A DNA stretch of 29,148 nt from Candidatus Woesearchaeota archaeon (GCA_016211095.1 JACQSW010000090.1:1-29148); one strand, 5' to 3'. Shown: positions 1-7,780, counted from the stretch's first letter. The notes: generated by a model from the letters alone, not told the origin. Translations and numbers: made by a program.

Positions 1-8
1 CTTATTAA

Positions 9-28
9 GCATATACTTCTTATAGTTT
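9..28 (+). promoter_or_regulatory. Candidate TATA region for the leader RNA and P-type ATPase
   Basis: Two overlapping TATA-like stretches are visible, CATATACTT near 10-18 and CTTATAGTTT near 19-28. By the spacing seen at other promoters in this window they would place the transcript start near 35-55, at the 5' side of the folded leader. Which of the two is used cannot be told from sequence. Confidence 0.4.
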
Positions 29-33
29 TTAAA

Positions 34-156
34 GAGTGTTAGTGTGGGGCGACTTAGCGACTAATGCCTTCGGGCGTTATAGCAAATTTTCGGATTTGCT
101 CATTCAAACTTGGTCTTCGTATCGATTTTGAACTAAGCCTAGGCGCGCTAACACTT
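34..156 (+). ncRNA. Structured leader RNA (four-way junction) upstream of the P-type ATPase
   Basis: The 123 bases fold by eye into a closing stem plus three hairpins. Closing stem: 35-42 (AGTGTTAG) pairs perfectly with 148-155, continues with 43-46/144-147, and after an internal loop with 47-50/137-140 and 54-57/133-136. Hairpin 1: 62-68/73-79 with a UUCG loop at 69-72. Hairpin 2: 81-88/93-100 with a UUCG loop at 89-92. Hairpin 3: 103-108/127-132 continued by 110-114/121-125 around UUCG at 116-119. It ends 55 bases before the ATPase start and no oligo-U terminator follows, so a cis-acting leader (possible metal-responsive element) is more likely than a free RNA. I could not match it to a known family. 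The folding is clear; the function is inference. Confidence 0.6.
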
Positions 157-210
157 CAAAATTCTTGTAACAAAAAATTATTAAACCTGAAAAGGCAAAT
201 AACATAAACT

Positions 211-2805
211 ATGCGCGCTTTTAATGTTGGTGAAGTTCTAAAAGGATTAGAAACAGATAGTGGTGGGTTAAGCAGCGAAGAGGCAAAAGGTCGGCTAACG
301 AAATATGGTTTTAACGAGTTGCGTGGCGAAAAAAGGGTTTCTCCTCTAAAAATTTTTTTAAGCCAATTCAAAGACCCCCTTATTGTTATTCTTTTTGTAG
401 CAACGCTTGTGTCTGTTTATATAAATGAAGTTGCAGATGCTTTTATCATTGCTGCGATTATTGTTCTTAATGCTGTGGTCGGCTTTTTTCAAGAATTCAA
501 GGCAGAAAGGGCTTTTGAGTTGTTGAAAAAAATGAGTGTGCCGCACTGCATTGTCTTTAGGGATAGAAAAGAAGAGGTTATAGAATCAAGATTTTTAGTG
601 TCAGGCGATATAATCATTTTAGGGGCTGGTAATAAGGCGCCAGCTGATGCCCTGCTAATCGAATCGATGAGTTTAGAGGTTGACGAATCTGCTTTAACAG
701 GCGAATCTATCCCTGTCCAAAAGAGTATAGCCGAGGTAGACGAAGGTACCGCCTTGAGCGAAAGAAGCAACATGATTTTTTCTGGAACAACAATCACGCG
801 TGGCACGGGAAAAGCCGTTGTTGTTTCTACTGGTATGAATACTGAGTTTGGAAAAATAGCCAAGCTTGTGCAAACAATTGAAACAGCAACCACCCCTCTC
901 CAGAAAAAACTTCAAGGATTAGGCAAATGGCTAGGGGCAGTGATCCTGTTTATTTGTTTAATAATATTCGGCCTTGGTATCTTAACCGGTAAGTTTAATT
1001 TTTTTGAGCTATTCATGACTGTCTTAAGTTTAGCTGTTGCTGCTATACCTGAAGGATTGCCAGCAGTAGTGACTATTTGCTTGGCTTTAGGCTTGCGGAG
1101 GATGCTTAACCGTAAAGCTCTTATTCGAAGGCTAAAGGCTGTAGAAACTCTTGGAAGCATTACGGTCATCTGTACCGACAAGACTGGTACTCTGACAAAG
1201 AACGAAATGACTGCTATCCAATTATTTGTAAACAACCAGTACATAGATGTTAGCGGTTCAGGCTATGAAACTAGCGGCGAATTCAAAATCAACAACAAAG
1301 CAATCGATCCGAAACGAGTGAAGTTATTGCTGGAAATTGCAGCTTCTTGCAATGACTCAACATTAGAAATTGGTGACCCCACAGAGAGAGCGCTTGTTGT
1401 ATTGGCAAAGAAGGGGTTTGTTGAGAAGGATGAGGCAAGGATTGGTGGGATCCCCTTTGATTCAGACAAAAAGTATATGGCTACATTTCATAAGAATGGC
1501 TTGGCTTATTTTAAGGGTGCTCCAGAAAAAATCCTTGAAATGTGTGGTTACATACAAATAAACAGTTCTAAACGGCGAATAACTTCAAAAGAAAAAAGTG
1601 CAATCCTAAACGAGAGTGGGGAAATGGCTGCTTCTGCATTAAGGGTATTGGCTTGTGCGTATAGCCATGACAAGAAACTGCGAGACCTGACTTTTGTTGG
1701 TTTGGTTGGAATGATTGATCCACCAAGAGATGAAGCCCAAGAATCAATTGCGTTGTGTGAAAAAGCAGGAATAAGGGCAGTAATGATCACAGGGGATCAT
1801 TTGGTGACAGCGAAAGCGATAGCCAACAGAATTGGCTTAAAAGGCGATGCTATCAATGGAGACGAAATTGATAAGCTAAGCATGCCAGAGATGCAGGAAT
1901 TGGTAAAAAAAGTAACAATATTCGCGAGGGCGTCTTCAACGCATAAAGTCAGAATTCTTTCTGCCTTGCAAAAAAATGAAGAGATTGTGGCGATGACTGG
2001 GGATGGTATTAATGATGCGCCTGCACTAAAAAAAGCAAACGTCGGTGTGGCAATGAACATAAAAGGCACAGATGTTAGCCGGGAAGCTGCAGACATGACT
2101 CTTTTGGATGATAATTTTGCGACGATTGTTTCTGCAATAAGGGAGGGTCGCACAATTTATGACAATATCAAAAAGTTTGTCAAGTTCCTCTTAGCAGCTA
2201 ACCTTGGAGAAGTTTTACTTATCCTTATAGCGATAATTGTTAGCCTCCCTCTTCCGCTTCTGCCAATTCATATTCTTTGGATAAACCTTGTTACTGATAG
2301 TTTGCCTGCGCTTGCTTTAAGTGTGGAGAAGTCGGACCCAAAAATTATGGAGAGAAAGCCTCGGCCGGTTAATGAGAGCATATTCCATAATATAAAATTC
2401 TTTTTGATAGTTGCAGGCTTGTTAACAGCAATGAGCAGCTTAGCAGCGTTCTTGGTTTATTATTGGGATGGCGGGGATATTGTTAAAGCTCGGACGATTG
2501 CGCTCACAACAATAGTTGTATTTGAGTTGCTTCTTGTTTTTGCTTGCAGATCAAAAAAATTAACTTTGGTAGAGTTAGGCTTGTTTTCTAATAGGTATTT
2601 AGTTGGAGCAGTCGCTGTCTCATTCATTGCGCACCTCTTAATAATTTATACTCCGCTAAGCGCATTTTTCAAATTGGCCAGTCTAGGGTTGAATGATTGG
2701 CTGATAGTCTTAGCTTTCGGCGCTAGCGGCTTGTTATTTTTTGAAATAAAAAAGTTTTTCTTTCCAAACAAAGAATTAATTGTGCAGCCTTATGCACGTT
2801 TATAA
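211..2805 (+). CDS. Ca2+-type (P2A) cation-transporting P-type ATPase
   Basis: Membrane pump that uses ATP to move a divalent cation, most likely Ca2+, possibly Mn2+. The 864 residues show the full family order: N-terminal cation ATPase domain (about 1-50), M1-M2, actuator domain with TGES at 163-166, M3-M4 with PEGL at 280-283, phosphorylation motif DKTGTLT with D323, nucleotide-binding domain, hinge TGDGxND near 596-602, then M5-M10. Ion-binding residues resemble SERCA: PEGL in M4, NxGE in M5 (near 664-668) and NLVTD in M6 (near 692-696), so both Ca2+ sites could be present. The start ATG is the first of the frame; no strong ribosome-binding site precedes it, but a folded leader does. The gene is convergent with the TolC-like gene and their stops overlap by 6 bases. 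Family assignment is firm; the transported ion is inferred. Confidence 0.95.
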   Translation: MRAFNVGEVLKGLETDSGGLSSEEAKGRLTKYGFNELRGEKRVSPLKIFLSQFKDPLIVILFVATLVSVYINEVADAFIIAAIIVLNAVVGFFQEFKAERAFELLKKMSVPHCIVFRDRKEEVIESRFLVSGDIIILGAGNKAPADALLIESMSLEVDESALTGESIPVQKSIAEVDEGTALSERSNMIFSGTTITRGTGKAVVVSTGMNTEFGKIAKLVQTIETATTPLQKKLQGLGKWLGAVILFICLIIFGLGILTGKFNFFELFMTVLSLAVAAIPEGLPAVVTICLALGLRRMLNRKALIRRLKAVETLGSITVICTDKTGTLTKNEMTAIQLFVNNQYIDVSGSGYETSGEFKINNKAIDPKRVKLLLEIAASCNDSTLEIGDPTERALVVLAKKGFVEKDEARIGGIPFDSDKKYMATFHKNGLAYFKGAPEKILEMCGYIQINSSKRRITSKEKSAILNESGEMAASALRVLACAYSHDKKLRDLTFVGLVGMIDPPRDEAQESIALCEKAGIRAVMITGDHLVTAKAIANRIGLKGDAINGDEIDKLSMPEMQELVKKVTIFARASSTHKVRILSALQKNEEIVAMTGDGINDAPALKKANVGVAMNIKGTDVSREAADMTLLDDNFATIVSAIREGRTIYDNIKKFVKFLLAANLGEVLLILIAIIVSLPLPLLPIHILWINLVTDSLPALALSVEKSDPKIMERKPRPVNESIFHNIKFFLIVAGLLTAMSSLAAFLVYYWDGGDIVKARTIALTTIVVFELLLVFACRSKKLTLVELGLFSNRYLVGAVAVSFIAHLLIIYTPLSAFFKLASLGLNDWLIVLAFGASGLLFFEIKKFFFPNKELIVQPYARL

Positions 2806-4227
2806 AAAATTCTCCGGGTTTATCTTGCTTGTGATAAGCATTCTTTTAATGTTGTAGTCTATTAATAATTCCGTCTTTTTGTCATTATTCTTTTGCAACT
2901 CCCTCTCTAAATCTATTAAAGCTGAGAAGTCCAATTTTTTGTTAGTGTAAGCTTTTATCGTTGATATTCTGGTATTTTCTAAGTTGCTTATGTTCTCGTT
3001 TGTTGCTTTTATCCTGTTTTCTGCTTCCCTTAAGGCGCTGTATAAGTTTGTTATTTCAAGCTTTATGTTATTCTCTTCTTTTTGCATTTCCAAGGAGATG
3101 ATTATTTGGTCTGATTCTGATTTGGATTGCCTTGCTTCTGTATTTTTATCAAAAAATGGGAGGGGTATGTCTATACCTAATCCGAATTTGTACTCCTCTG
3201 TTTCTGGGTTGAATTTTCCTTCTAGGCCTATTTTTGCGTCACGAGTTGGACCTTTTTTGGCGGCTTTTGCTTCTTTTTGTATTGCTTGTTGGAATGCCCT
3301 TAATTTTTTTAGTTCGAGGCTGTTTTGTATTGAATTTTTGATGCAGTATTCTAAGTCTTGATTGAAAGGCAAATATTCTGGTGATGCAGTTATGCTAATT
3401 TCGGTGGTTAGTGCTAATCCTAAAAGGCTTTTGAGATTGTTAAGGATTCTTTCATAGTTGTTTTGCCTATTGTTAAGTGCGTCCTGCGCTGAGGATAGCT
3501 CTGTCGCTGCCCTCATCAAATCTGCCTCGAAGTTTGTTGTTTTTTTAATGATAGAATCATCTTCTTTTATGTTTAAGACGTAACTCTTTTGGTTGCCAAC
3601 GAAGGCGGTTATTTTTAGGACTTCGTAATAGTTTTGGGTTACAAATAGTTTAACGTCCCTAACGGCCTGTTCGTAGGTTATTTCTGCCGCTTCAAGCGTT
3701 GCATCTGCTATTGCCTGCTTTGCCTTTTCGTTAGCAGGAGTGGTGGATAGGTATGGGGTGGGGAAGCTAAATTTTAAGATTAGTTCGGGTTCAAATGTGC
3801 GAAATTGATTGTTTTCTGTAGAAGGTTTTTCTATTAATTCTTCTTTTCTTGTTTCCCGGATTATCCATTCGAGTTCCACTGCGTTTTTGAATTTTTGTTT
3901 TAGGTAGAGGTCTATGTTTGATTCTATTTTTGATTCTTCTTTGTCGTTATCGCCAGTTAAATCTTCTTTTCCTGTGTGGAGGTAGTTTGTTTTAAACCTT
4001 AACCCTACTTGTGGGGCATAATTTGCGTCGAACAAGTTTTTTTCTGCCTTAGCAAGGTTTAGCCTTTCGTTGGCTTGCTGTAATAACAAACTTTCGTGGA
4101 GAGCTAAGTCTAAGGTTGTTGTTTGATCTAATTTTAATGGTTGTGAGCCATTTGAGTAGGTTAATGTGGGGATTAGCAGAGAAGTTGTTGTTATAATTGC
4201 TGCAATTTTTTTAATTCGTTCCTTCAT
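2800..4227 (-). CDS. TolC-type outer membrane efflux channel-like protein
   Basis: 475 residues with an N-terminal signal peptide (positively charged start, hydrophobic stretch about 8-24, then YSNGSQ), so it is exported. The mature part follows the outer-membrane-efflux-protein (OEP) plan: two repeats of long amphipathic helices, each holding a beta-hairpin segment. The first repeat begins around TTLDLALHESLLL and reads through alternating strands (GLRFKTNYLH; LYLKQKFKN); the second has the typical GLGIDIPLPFFDKNTEA strand-turn before further helices. Length fits TolC proteins. In bacteria these trimers form outer-membrane exit ducts for RND/ABC/MFS pumps; no pump or adaptor gene is in this window. 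An archaeal-looking TATA box at 4254-4261 lies 34 bases before the ATG, implying a leaderless mRNA in the host's own style. The role in a cell normally lacking an outer membrane is unknown. Confidence 0.8.
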   Translation of the reverse strand: MKERIKKIAAIITTTSLLIPTLTYSNGSQPLKLDQTTTLDLALHESLLLQQANERLNLAKAEKNLFDANYAPQVGLRFKTNYLHTGKEDLTGDNDKEESKIESNIDLYLKQKFKNAVELEWIIRETRKEELIEKPSTENNQFRTFEPELILKFSFPTPYLSTTPANEKAKQAIADATLEAAEITYEQAVRDVKLFVTQNYYEVLKITAFVGNQKSYVLNIKEDDSIIKKTTNFEADLMRAATELSSAQDALNNRQNNYERILNNLKSLLGLALTTEISITASPEYLPFNQDLEYCIKNSIQNSLELKKLRAFQQAIQKEAKAAKKGPTRDAKIGLEGKFNPETEEYKFGLGIDIPLPFFDKNTEARQSKSESDQIIISLEMQKEENNIKLEITNLYSALREAENRIKATNENISNLENTRISTIKAYTNKKLDFSALIDLERELQKNNDKKTELLIDYNIKRMLITSKINPENFL

Positions 4228-4251
4228 TTTTGTTAGTGGCGATTGTTTTTA

Positions 4252-4264
4252 GTTTATAAAATTT
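4252..4264 (-). promoter_or_regulatory. TATA box of the TolC-like gene
   Basis: TTTTATAAAC on the minus strand. Its 5' T lies about 34 bases before the ATG at 4227, the same spacing as at other leaderless genes in this window. It supports the ATG choice and expression by archaeal basal factors. Confidence 0.6.
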
Positions 4265-4350
4265 TCTATCGTGACTATAATTAAGTGGTGAAGATGCTTG
4301 GGGGTTGCTTATTTTATGACTCGCCACACAAAATTTCTTTCTTTTTTTGA

Positions 4351-4683
4351 TTACGCTTTGAACGATTTTTTTCTTCTATTTGTTACGTCATCTTTAAATT
4401 TGTGTTTGATGCAGTTCTCCAACTCCTCACAGACCTTATTAATCGTTCTAGCCAAGTCCCAATCAGCATTCGTGCTAGTAACTAAAACGTTAGGGGCTTG
4501 CAGCCTAAGGTGTATAGAAAATTTTGGAGTATTACCACTTTTCTTATATTTCTTTACAGTAACTATCAATTCGCCTTCTTCGAAATGCCTGCCTACTTTT
4601 TTACTAAAAGAGCCTAGGTGGTCTTGTAGTTTAGCAATCTCAAAGCTGTCAAGGCTGTTTGCGCCTATATAACTTATTTTCAT
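4351..4683 (-). CDS. HPF/RaiA-like ribosome hibernation factor (S30AE family)
   Basis: 110 residues matching the single S30AE domain: a beta-alpha-beta-beta-beta-alpha pattern, with strand pairs around ELIVTVKKY and FSIHLRL, the ANVLVTST-like third strand, and a closing helix (DLARTINKVCEELENCI) ending in a basic tail. In bacteria, proteins of this family bind the small subunit's decoding centre and inactivate ribosomes in stationary phase. The start ATG has a strong ribosome-binding site (GGGGAGGAA, 5 bases upstream), unlike the leaderless neighbours. No long C-terminal dimerisation extension is present, so it corresponds to the short HPF/YfiA form. This family is mainly bacterial, so transfer is possible. 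Family call from pattern, not from alignment. Confidence 0.65.
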   Translation of the reverse strand: MKISYIGANSLDSFEIAKLQDHLGSFSKKVGRHFEEGELIVTVKKYKKSGNTPKFSIHLRLQAPNVLVTSTNADWDLARTINKVCEELENCIKHKFKDDVTNRRKKSFKA

Positions 4684-4918
4684 AAAAATTCCTCCCCAAA
4701 TTTTTTTTATCTTTTTTATCGGAATAAAACTGTTAGGCTTTTAGCCTGCAAATGAATTCCAATGCATATTCTTTTAAAATTAGCATTTAAGTTTTTTTAA
4801 ACCTTTTGTATATGATTTAATAGATATTTTAAAGAACTATTGGCAAAGTTCAAAAATTTCCTCCTTAACATTTATATATCCCTCCTCTTTACTATTCTTA
4901 AACTTTGAAAGGGGGTGT
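4684..4918. other. Divergent intergenic region between the HPF-like and ThyX-like genes
   Basis: This 235-base AT-rich stretch holds the ribosome-binding site and probable TATA (rc of 4722-4731) of the HPF-like gene, a 5-bp inverted repeat (AGGCT-TTT-AGCCT, 4735-4747) that could be an operator or a short hairpin, and the TATA box of the ThyX-like gene near 4871. I see no open reading frame worth calling. Confidence 0.5.
4870..4881 (+). promoter_or_regulatory. TATA box of the tandem ThyX-like gene
   Basis: ATTTATATATCC is a strong archaeal TATA element. Expected transcription start is near 4900-4906, giving a short leader that carries the purine-rich GAAAGGGGGTG just before the TTG start at 4919. 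Confidence 0.65.
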
Positions 4919-6535
4919 TTGAGTATCGTTAATTATTCGAAAGATGAAAAAACTGTTTTGGAACATTTCTTCTCAAACATTGACAAAAATGTCTATTTTG
5001 TGAAAAATTTGCCTGAGGAAGTGTGGGCAACGCTCAAAGGCTCTTACAGCAGGGAACATCTTTCTATGCGTGACAACTTCTTAAAAAAGATGAAAGAAGG
5101 GGGAGCAGACATCAAAGCCTTGGCTGAAGCTATCCGCATAACAAAAGAAGGAACTTCGTTGCAGAGGATAAAATCAAAAATCACCAGAAAACCGGTTGAG
5201 CAGTTAAGCCTTGAATATCTAATAAGCAAGGCGGGAAAGTTTTTGGAGACATGGGCGGTCAAGTATGGGCATAACTCGCTGAAGGAGGGTGCAGTCGCCA
5301 AAATTGCAGTTGAAGACGTTTCAATAATCTTAACTAAAATTATCGAGGATAATAGGTTAGCTTCTTACATAGAAAAATCAACTCGGTATTTGGATTTTAC
5401 AAAGAGCAGCCTCTTCTATGATTCAACATTAATAAGCTCGCATCACTCAAGGAGAGTTGAGGATAATGGAAACATGCTGATGGAGACTTACACAGAAATA
5501 CTCGAAAAACTTACGCCATTTGTTATTAAAAAAAGAGATGCGCTTAAGCCAGAAAAAGAAAAAATGAAAGCGTGGGAGAATGCTTGTAGGGCCGAGGCAT
5601 TCGACTCAGCGAGGTACGTGCTACCCGCGTGTGTCAAAACAAGTTTGGGATGGACTGTGAACGCTAGGGAACTAGAGCACGCAATCACTAAACTTTTATC
5701 AAGCGAGCTTGAAGAGGCGAAAAAGATAGGGGCGCTGCTTAAGGATGAAGGGACAAAAATTTTTCCAACACTCATAAGGCATGCAAAAGAATCTGAATAC
5801 TTAAAAGAAACAAACAAATCAATGAATAATTTATCCAAAAATTTGTTAAAAGATGATCCAAAAGAAGCAAATTTTGTTTCATTAGTTCACTCCGATGAAG
5901 GCTTAGAAGACAAACTGGTGGCTGCAATACTTTACAAATACTCCCAACAACCTTACTCACAAATATTTAAGCAGGTAAAAATTTTTTCTGAAAAACAAAA
6001 AAACGAAGTTTTCGAAGAATATTTGAAAAGGCGCAGCAACCATGAAGCCATGCTTAGGGGGATGGAAGCGGGGGAATTTGTTTTCGACATCCTAATTGAT
6101 TTTGGAGCTTTCAGGGATATACAGCGGCATAGGATTGGAACGCAGATACCCCAAACATTAACCACCTTTCACGGCTACACAACGCCTGAGTTAATAGTTG
6201 AGGCAGGCTTGGAAAAAAAGTTTCGAACAGCAATGGAAGAATCTGCCAAGAACCACCAACTAGTCTACAAAGATTATCCTGAACAAGCTCAGTATATGGT
6301 TCCGTTAGCATTCAAAAAACGGGTTTACCTAAAGTTTAATCCGAGGCAAACAGCATATTTCATTGAACTCAGGTCAGGGGAGCAGGGCCACGTATCTTAC
6401 CGAAAGCTTGCAATAATGATGCATCAGATTATAGAAGAAAAATACCCAAACTTTGCTAAATTCATAAAAGTCAACAAGAACAATATTGATATGCCGAGAT
6501 TAAATGCGGAACTAAAAGCTTTGAACAAGAAATAA
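4919..6535 (+). CDS. Tandem ThyX-like (flavin-dependent thymidylate synthase family) protein
   Basis: 538 residues, about twice a normal ThyX. The N-terminal half has GHNSLKEGA (117-125), SxxExSTRY (149-157) and the downstream LPxxxxTxxxWTxNxRxLxH signature (235-254), all ThyX-like. The C-terminal half repeats the plan: NHEAMLRGMEAGEF (374-387), QRHRIGT (402-408), VPxxFKxxxYLKFNPRQ with ELRSGEQGHxxYR (461-495). The RHR of the ThyX motif is lost in the N half (DNR, 144-146) and kept in the C half, whereas SxRY is kept in the N half and lost in the C half. ThyX makes dTMP from dUMP with FAD, NADPH and methylene-folate; whether this form does so is uncertain. The start is TTG, directly behind GGGGGTG; no in-frame ATG occurs before M50. 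No neighbour suggests a specific pathway. Confidence 0.75.
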   Translation: MSIVNYSKDEKTVLEHFFSNIDKNVYFVKNLPEEVWATLKGSYSREHLSMRDNFLKKMKEGGADIKALAEAIRITKEGTSLQRIKSKITRKPVEQLSLEYLISKAGKFLETWAVKYGHNSLKEGAVAKIAVEDVSIILTKIIEDNRLASYIEKSTRYLDFTKSSLFYDSTLISSHHSRRVEDNGNMLMETYTEILEKLTPFVIKKRDALKPEKEKMKAWENACRAEAFDSARYVLPACVKTSLGWTVNARELEHAITKLLSSELEEAKKIGALLKDEGTKIFPTLIRHAKESEYLKETNKSMNNLSKNLLKDDPKEANFVSLVHSDEGLEDKLVAAILYKYSQQPYSQIFKQVKIFSEKQKNEVFEEYLKRRSNHEAMLRGMEAGEFVFDILIDFGAFRDIQRHRIGTQIPQTLTTFHGYTTPELIVEAGLEKKFRTAMEESAKNHQLVYKDYPEQAQYMVPLAFKKRVYLKFNPRQTAYFIELRSGEQGHVSYRKLAIMMHQIIEEKYPNFAKFIKVNKNNIDMPRLNAELKALNKK

Positions 6536-6552
6536 CGTCGTGTTAAAGCTTT

Positions 6553-6663
6553 TTACCTTTTCTTTTTTAAACAGGGTTCACACCTGAATTTAGGGATGTA
6601 GAGGTTTTCGCTTTCAAAAACTTCCAGCGGTTTTCCACAATCAAAACATTTGACTTTTTGCAT
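6553..6663 (-). CDS. 36-residue zinc-ribbon miniprotein
   Basis: A short frame reading MQKVKCFDCGKPLEVF...FRCEPCLKKKR with two CxxC pairs (C6/C9 and C28/C31) 18 residues apart, the classic geometry of a treble-clef or ribbon zinc site, and a basic C-terminus. It starts at ATG 6663 and stops with TAA at 6553-6555. It is preceded by its own TATA box (6696-6705) and lies downstream of an oligo-T stop signal that ends the rps7 transcript, so it appears to be an independent gene. A nucleic-acid or ribosome-associated role is plausible from the fold and charge but is inference. I recognise no named family. Confidence 0.7.
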   Translation of the reverse strand: MQKVKCFDCGKPLEVFESENLYIPKFRCEPCLKKKR

Positions 6664-6695
6664 ATCGTCTCAATTTACAAAGAAAAAGCAGATTC

Positions 6696-6705
6696 TTTTA
6701 TAAAG
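6696..6705 (-). promoter_or_regulatory. TATA box of the zinc-ribbon miniprotein
   Basis: CTTTATAAAA on the minus strand. Its TATA start is about 40 bases before the ATG at 6663, predicting a very short leader (which contains GAGACGAT). Confidence 0.55.
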
Positions 6706-6710
6706 TTTTT

Positions 6711-6722
6711 GGAAAAAAAATC
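6711..6722 (-). terminator. Oligo-T terminator after rps7
   Basis: On the minus strand the rps7 stop codon is followed within a few bases by eight consecutive T residues (6713-6720). Runs of T in the coding strand are the intrinsic stop signal of archaeal RNA polymerase, so the RNAP/ribosomal operon probably ends here. Confidence 0.6.
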
Positions 6723-6723
6723 T

Positions 6724-7320
6724 TTATCTGCTGGCATCCGCCTGCCTTTCAAGTTCTAGTTTTTTTGCTATCGCGTTTGATGCTTGATCGCAGTTATAAG
6801 CCTTCATTATTTCTTCAGCTAGGCATTCGGTGATACTCTTCTTGGTTTTGAATGATTTTGAGTAAGAACCCTGAATCATTATTCTTAAAGCTATGTCAAT
6901 CCTTCTTTGTGGGCTGCATTCCACTGCTTTAGGATACCTTGCTCCGCCGTATTCAATTGTGGTTATTTCTTCTCTAGGCGCAGCCATCTCTATTGCTTTA
7001 ATAAAAACTTCGATGGGGTTTTTCTTTGTTTTTTGTTCTATCATCTCAAAACATTGTTTTACTATTTTGCTCTTGTTCGCTGCTTTTCCTGGGCAGTGCC
7101 CTGAGCTTATCCTATGTTTTTTCCCTTTGTGACCTGGCACCATCAGTTTGTTGATTAGCCTCTCAACGATATGGTTTTTTGATTTCCAGAAGACCGTTTT
7201 GACATTTCTTCCGCCTGTTTTTGGGATAATTATTGGTTTGATATTTATGTATCTTTGTAAACCTGGGTCTTCAACTTTTATTTGTGAAGTGTCCCATTTG
7301 TTGAATAGTTTGATCATCAT
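6724..7320 (-). CDS. rps7: Small ribosomal subunit protein uS7
   Basis: 198 residues; organises the head of the small subunit by binding the 3' domain of 16S rRNA. The family signature is clear from PxxVF-type segments onward: MAAPREEITTIEYGGARYPKAVECSPQRRIDIALR contains the G-x-R-Y-x-x-x-x-x-V-x-P-x-R-R motif typical of S7, and the ending ELERQADASR is the usual archaeal C-terminus. The ATG overlaps the end of rps12 by 4 bases, so the two are co-translated. It is the last gene of the operon here; in most archaea the EF-1A and rps10 genes follow, but none is present. Confidence 0.96.
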   Translation of the reverse strand: MMIKLFNKWDTSQIKVEDPGLQRYINIKPIIIPKTGGRNVKTVFWKSKNHIVERLINKLMVPGHKGKKHRISSGHCPGKAANKSKIVKQCFEMIEQKTKKNPIEVFIKAIEMAAPREEITTIEYGGARYPKAVECSPQRRIDIALRIMIQGSYSKSFKTKKSITECLAEEIMKAYNCDQASNAIAKKLELERQADASR

Positions 7321-7754
7321 CTTCTACCCTTTTCTATTTTTCCTCTCACCAATGCGTTTAGTGATTGGTCGTTGACTTTTATTACTTGCCACCTAACGGT
7401 TGGGATGTCGCCTTTTGCCCTCCCCATTTTTCCGCCTATGCATTCAATTAGGACTTCGTCGTGTTCATCGACAATTTTTATAGCGTTATTGCCTGGTACG
7501 AAGGCAGTAATCTTTTTGCCGTTTTTGATTAGTTGGCATCGTACACACTTTCTCATCGCTGAGTTGGGCTGTTTTGCTTCTAATTGTATTTTTTCTAGAA
7601 CGATAGCTTTGGCTTGAGAGCTGCCTTTAAGCGGGTCTGATTTTGCTTTGCGTTTCATAATCCGCTTTACGTAATATGGATCGCGCCATCTACCGCTGTC
7701 TCTCCTCTCTTTGAGTTTTTTTGCAGTGTTTAATCCTCGACTTTTTTTGCCCAT
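7317..7754 (-). CDS. rps12: Small ribosomal subunit protein uS12
   Basis: 145 residues; lines the decoding centre. It shows the archaeal S12 start (GKKSRGLNTAKKLKERR), PLKGSSQAKAIVLEKIQLEAKQPNSAMRKCVR (the universally conserved KQPNSAxRKC segment), and a basic tail ending in KGRR-type residues. The start is ATG at 7754, 35 bases from the TATA element at 7781-7789, so a leaderless internal promoter can feed rps12-rps7 in addition to read-through from upstream. Confidence 0.97.
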   Translation of the reverse strand: MGKKSRGLNTAKKLKERRDSGRWRDPYYVKRIMKRKAKSDPLKGSSQAKAIVLEKIQLEAKQPNSAMRKCVRCQLIKNGKKITAFVPGNNAIKIVDEHDEVLIECIGGKMGRAKGDIPTVRWQVIKVNDQSLNALVRGKIEKGRR

Positions 7755-7780
7755 TTTTTAAAAGCTGAGATTTGTGGGTG

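Noticed and set aside
34..156. Identity of the ATPase leader with the yybP-ykoY manganese riboswitch
   Set aside because: A GGGG run and a CUCAUUC stretch are reminiscent and the gene context fits, but the conserved GGGGAGUAG loop and the partner loop are not present and the branching differs, so no name is given.
2800..4227. The TolC-like gene as bacterial contamination or a chimeric contig
   Set aside because: It has an archaeal-style TATA box at 34 bases, overlaps the ATPase stop cleanly, and shows no break in base composition by eye. Read coverage would settle it.
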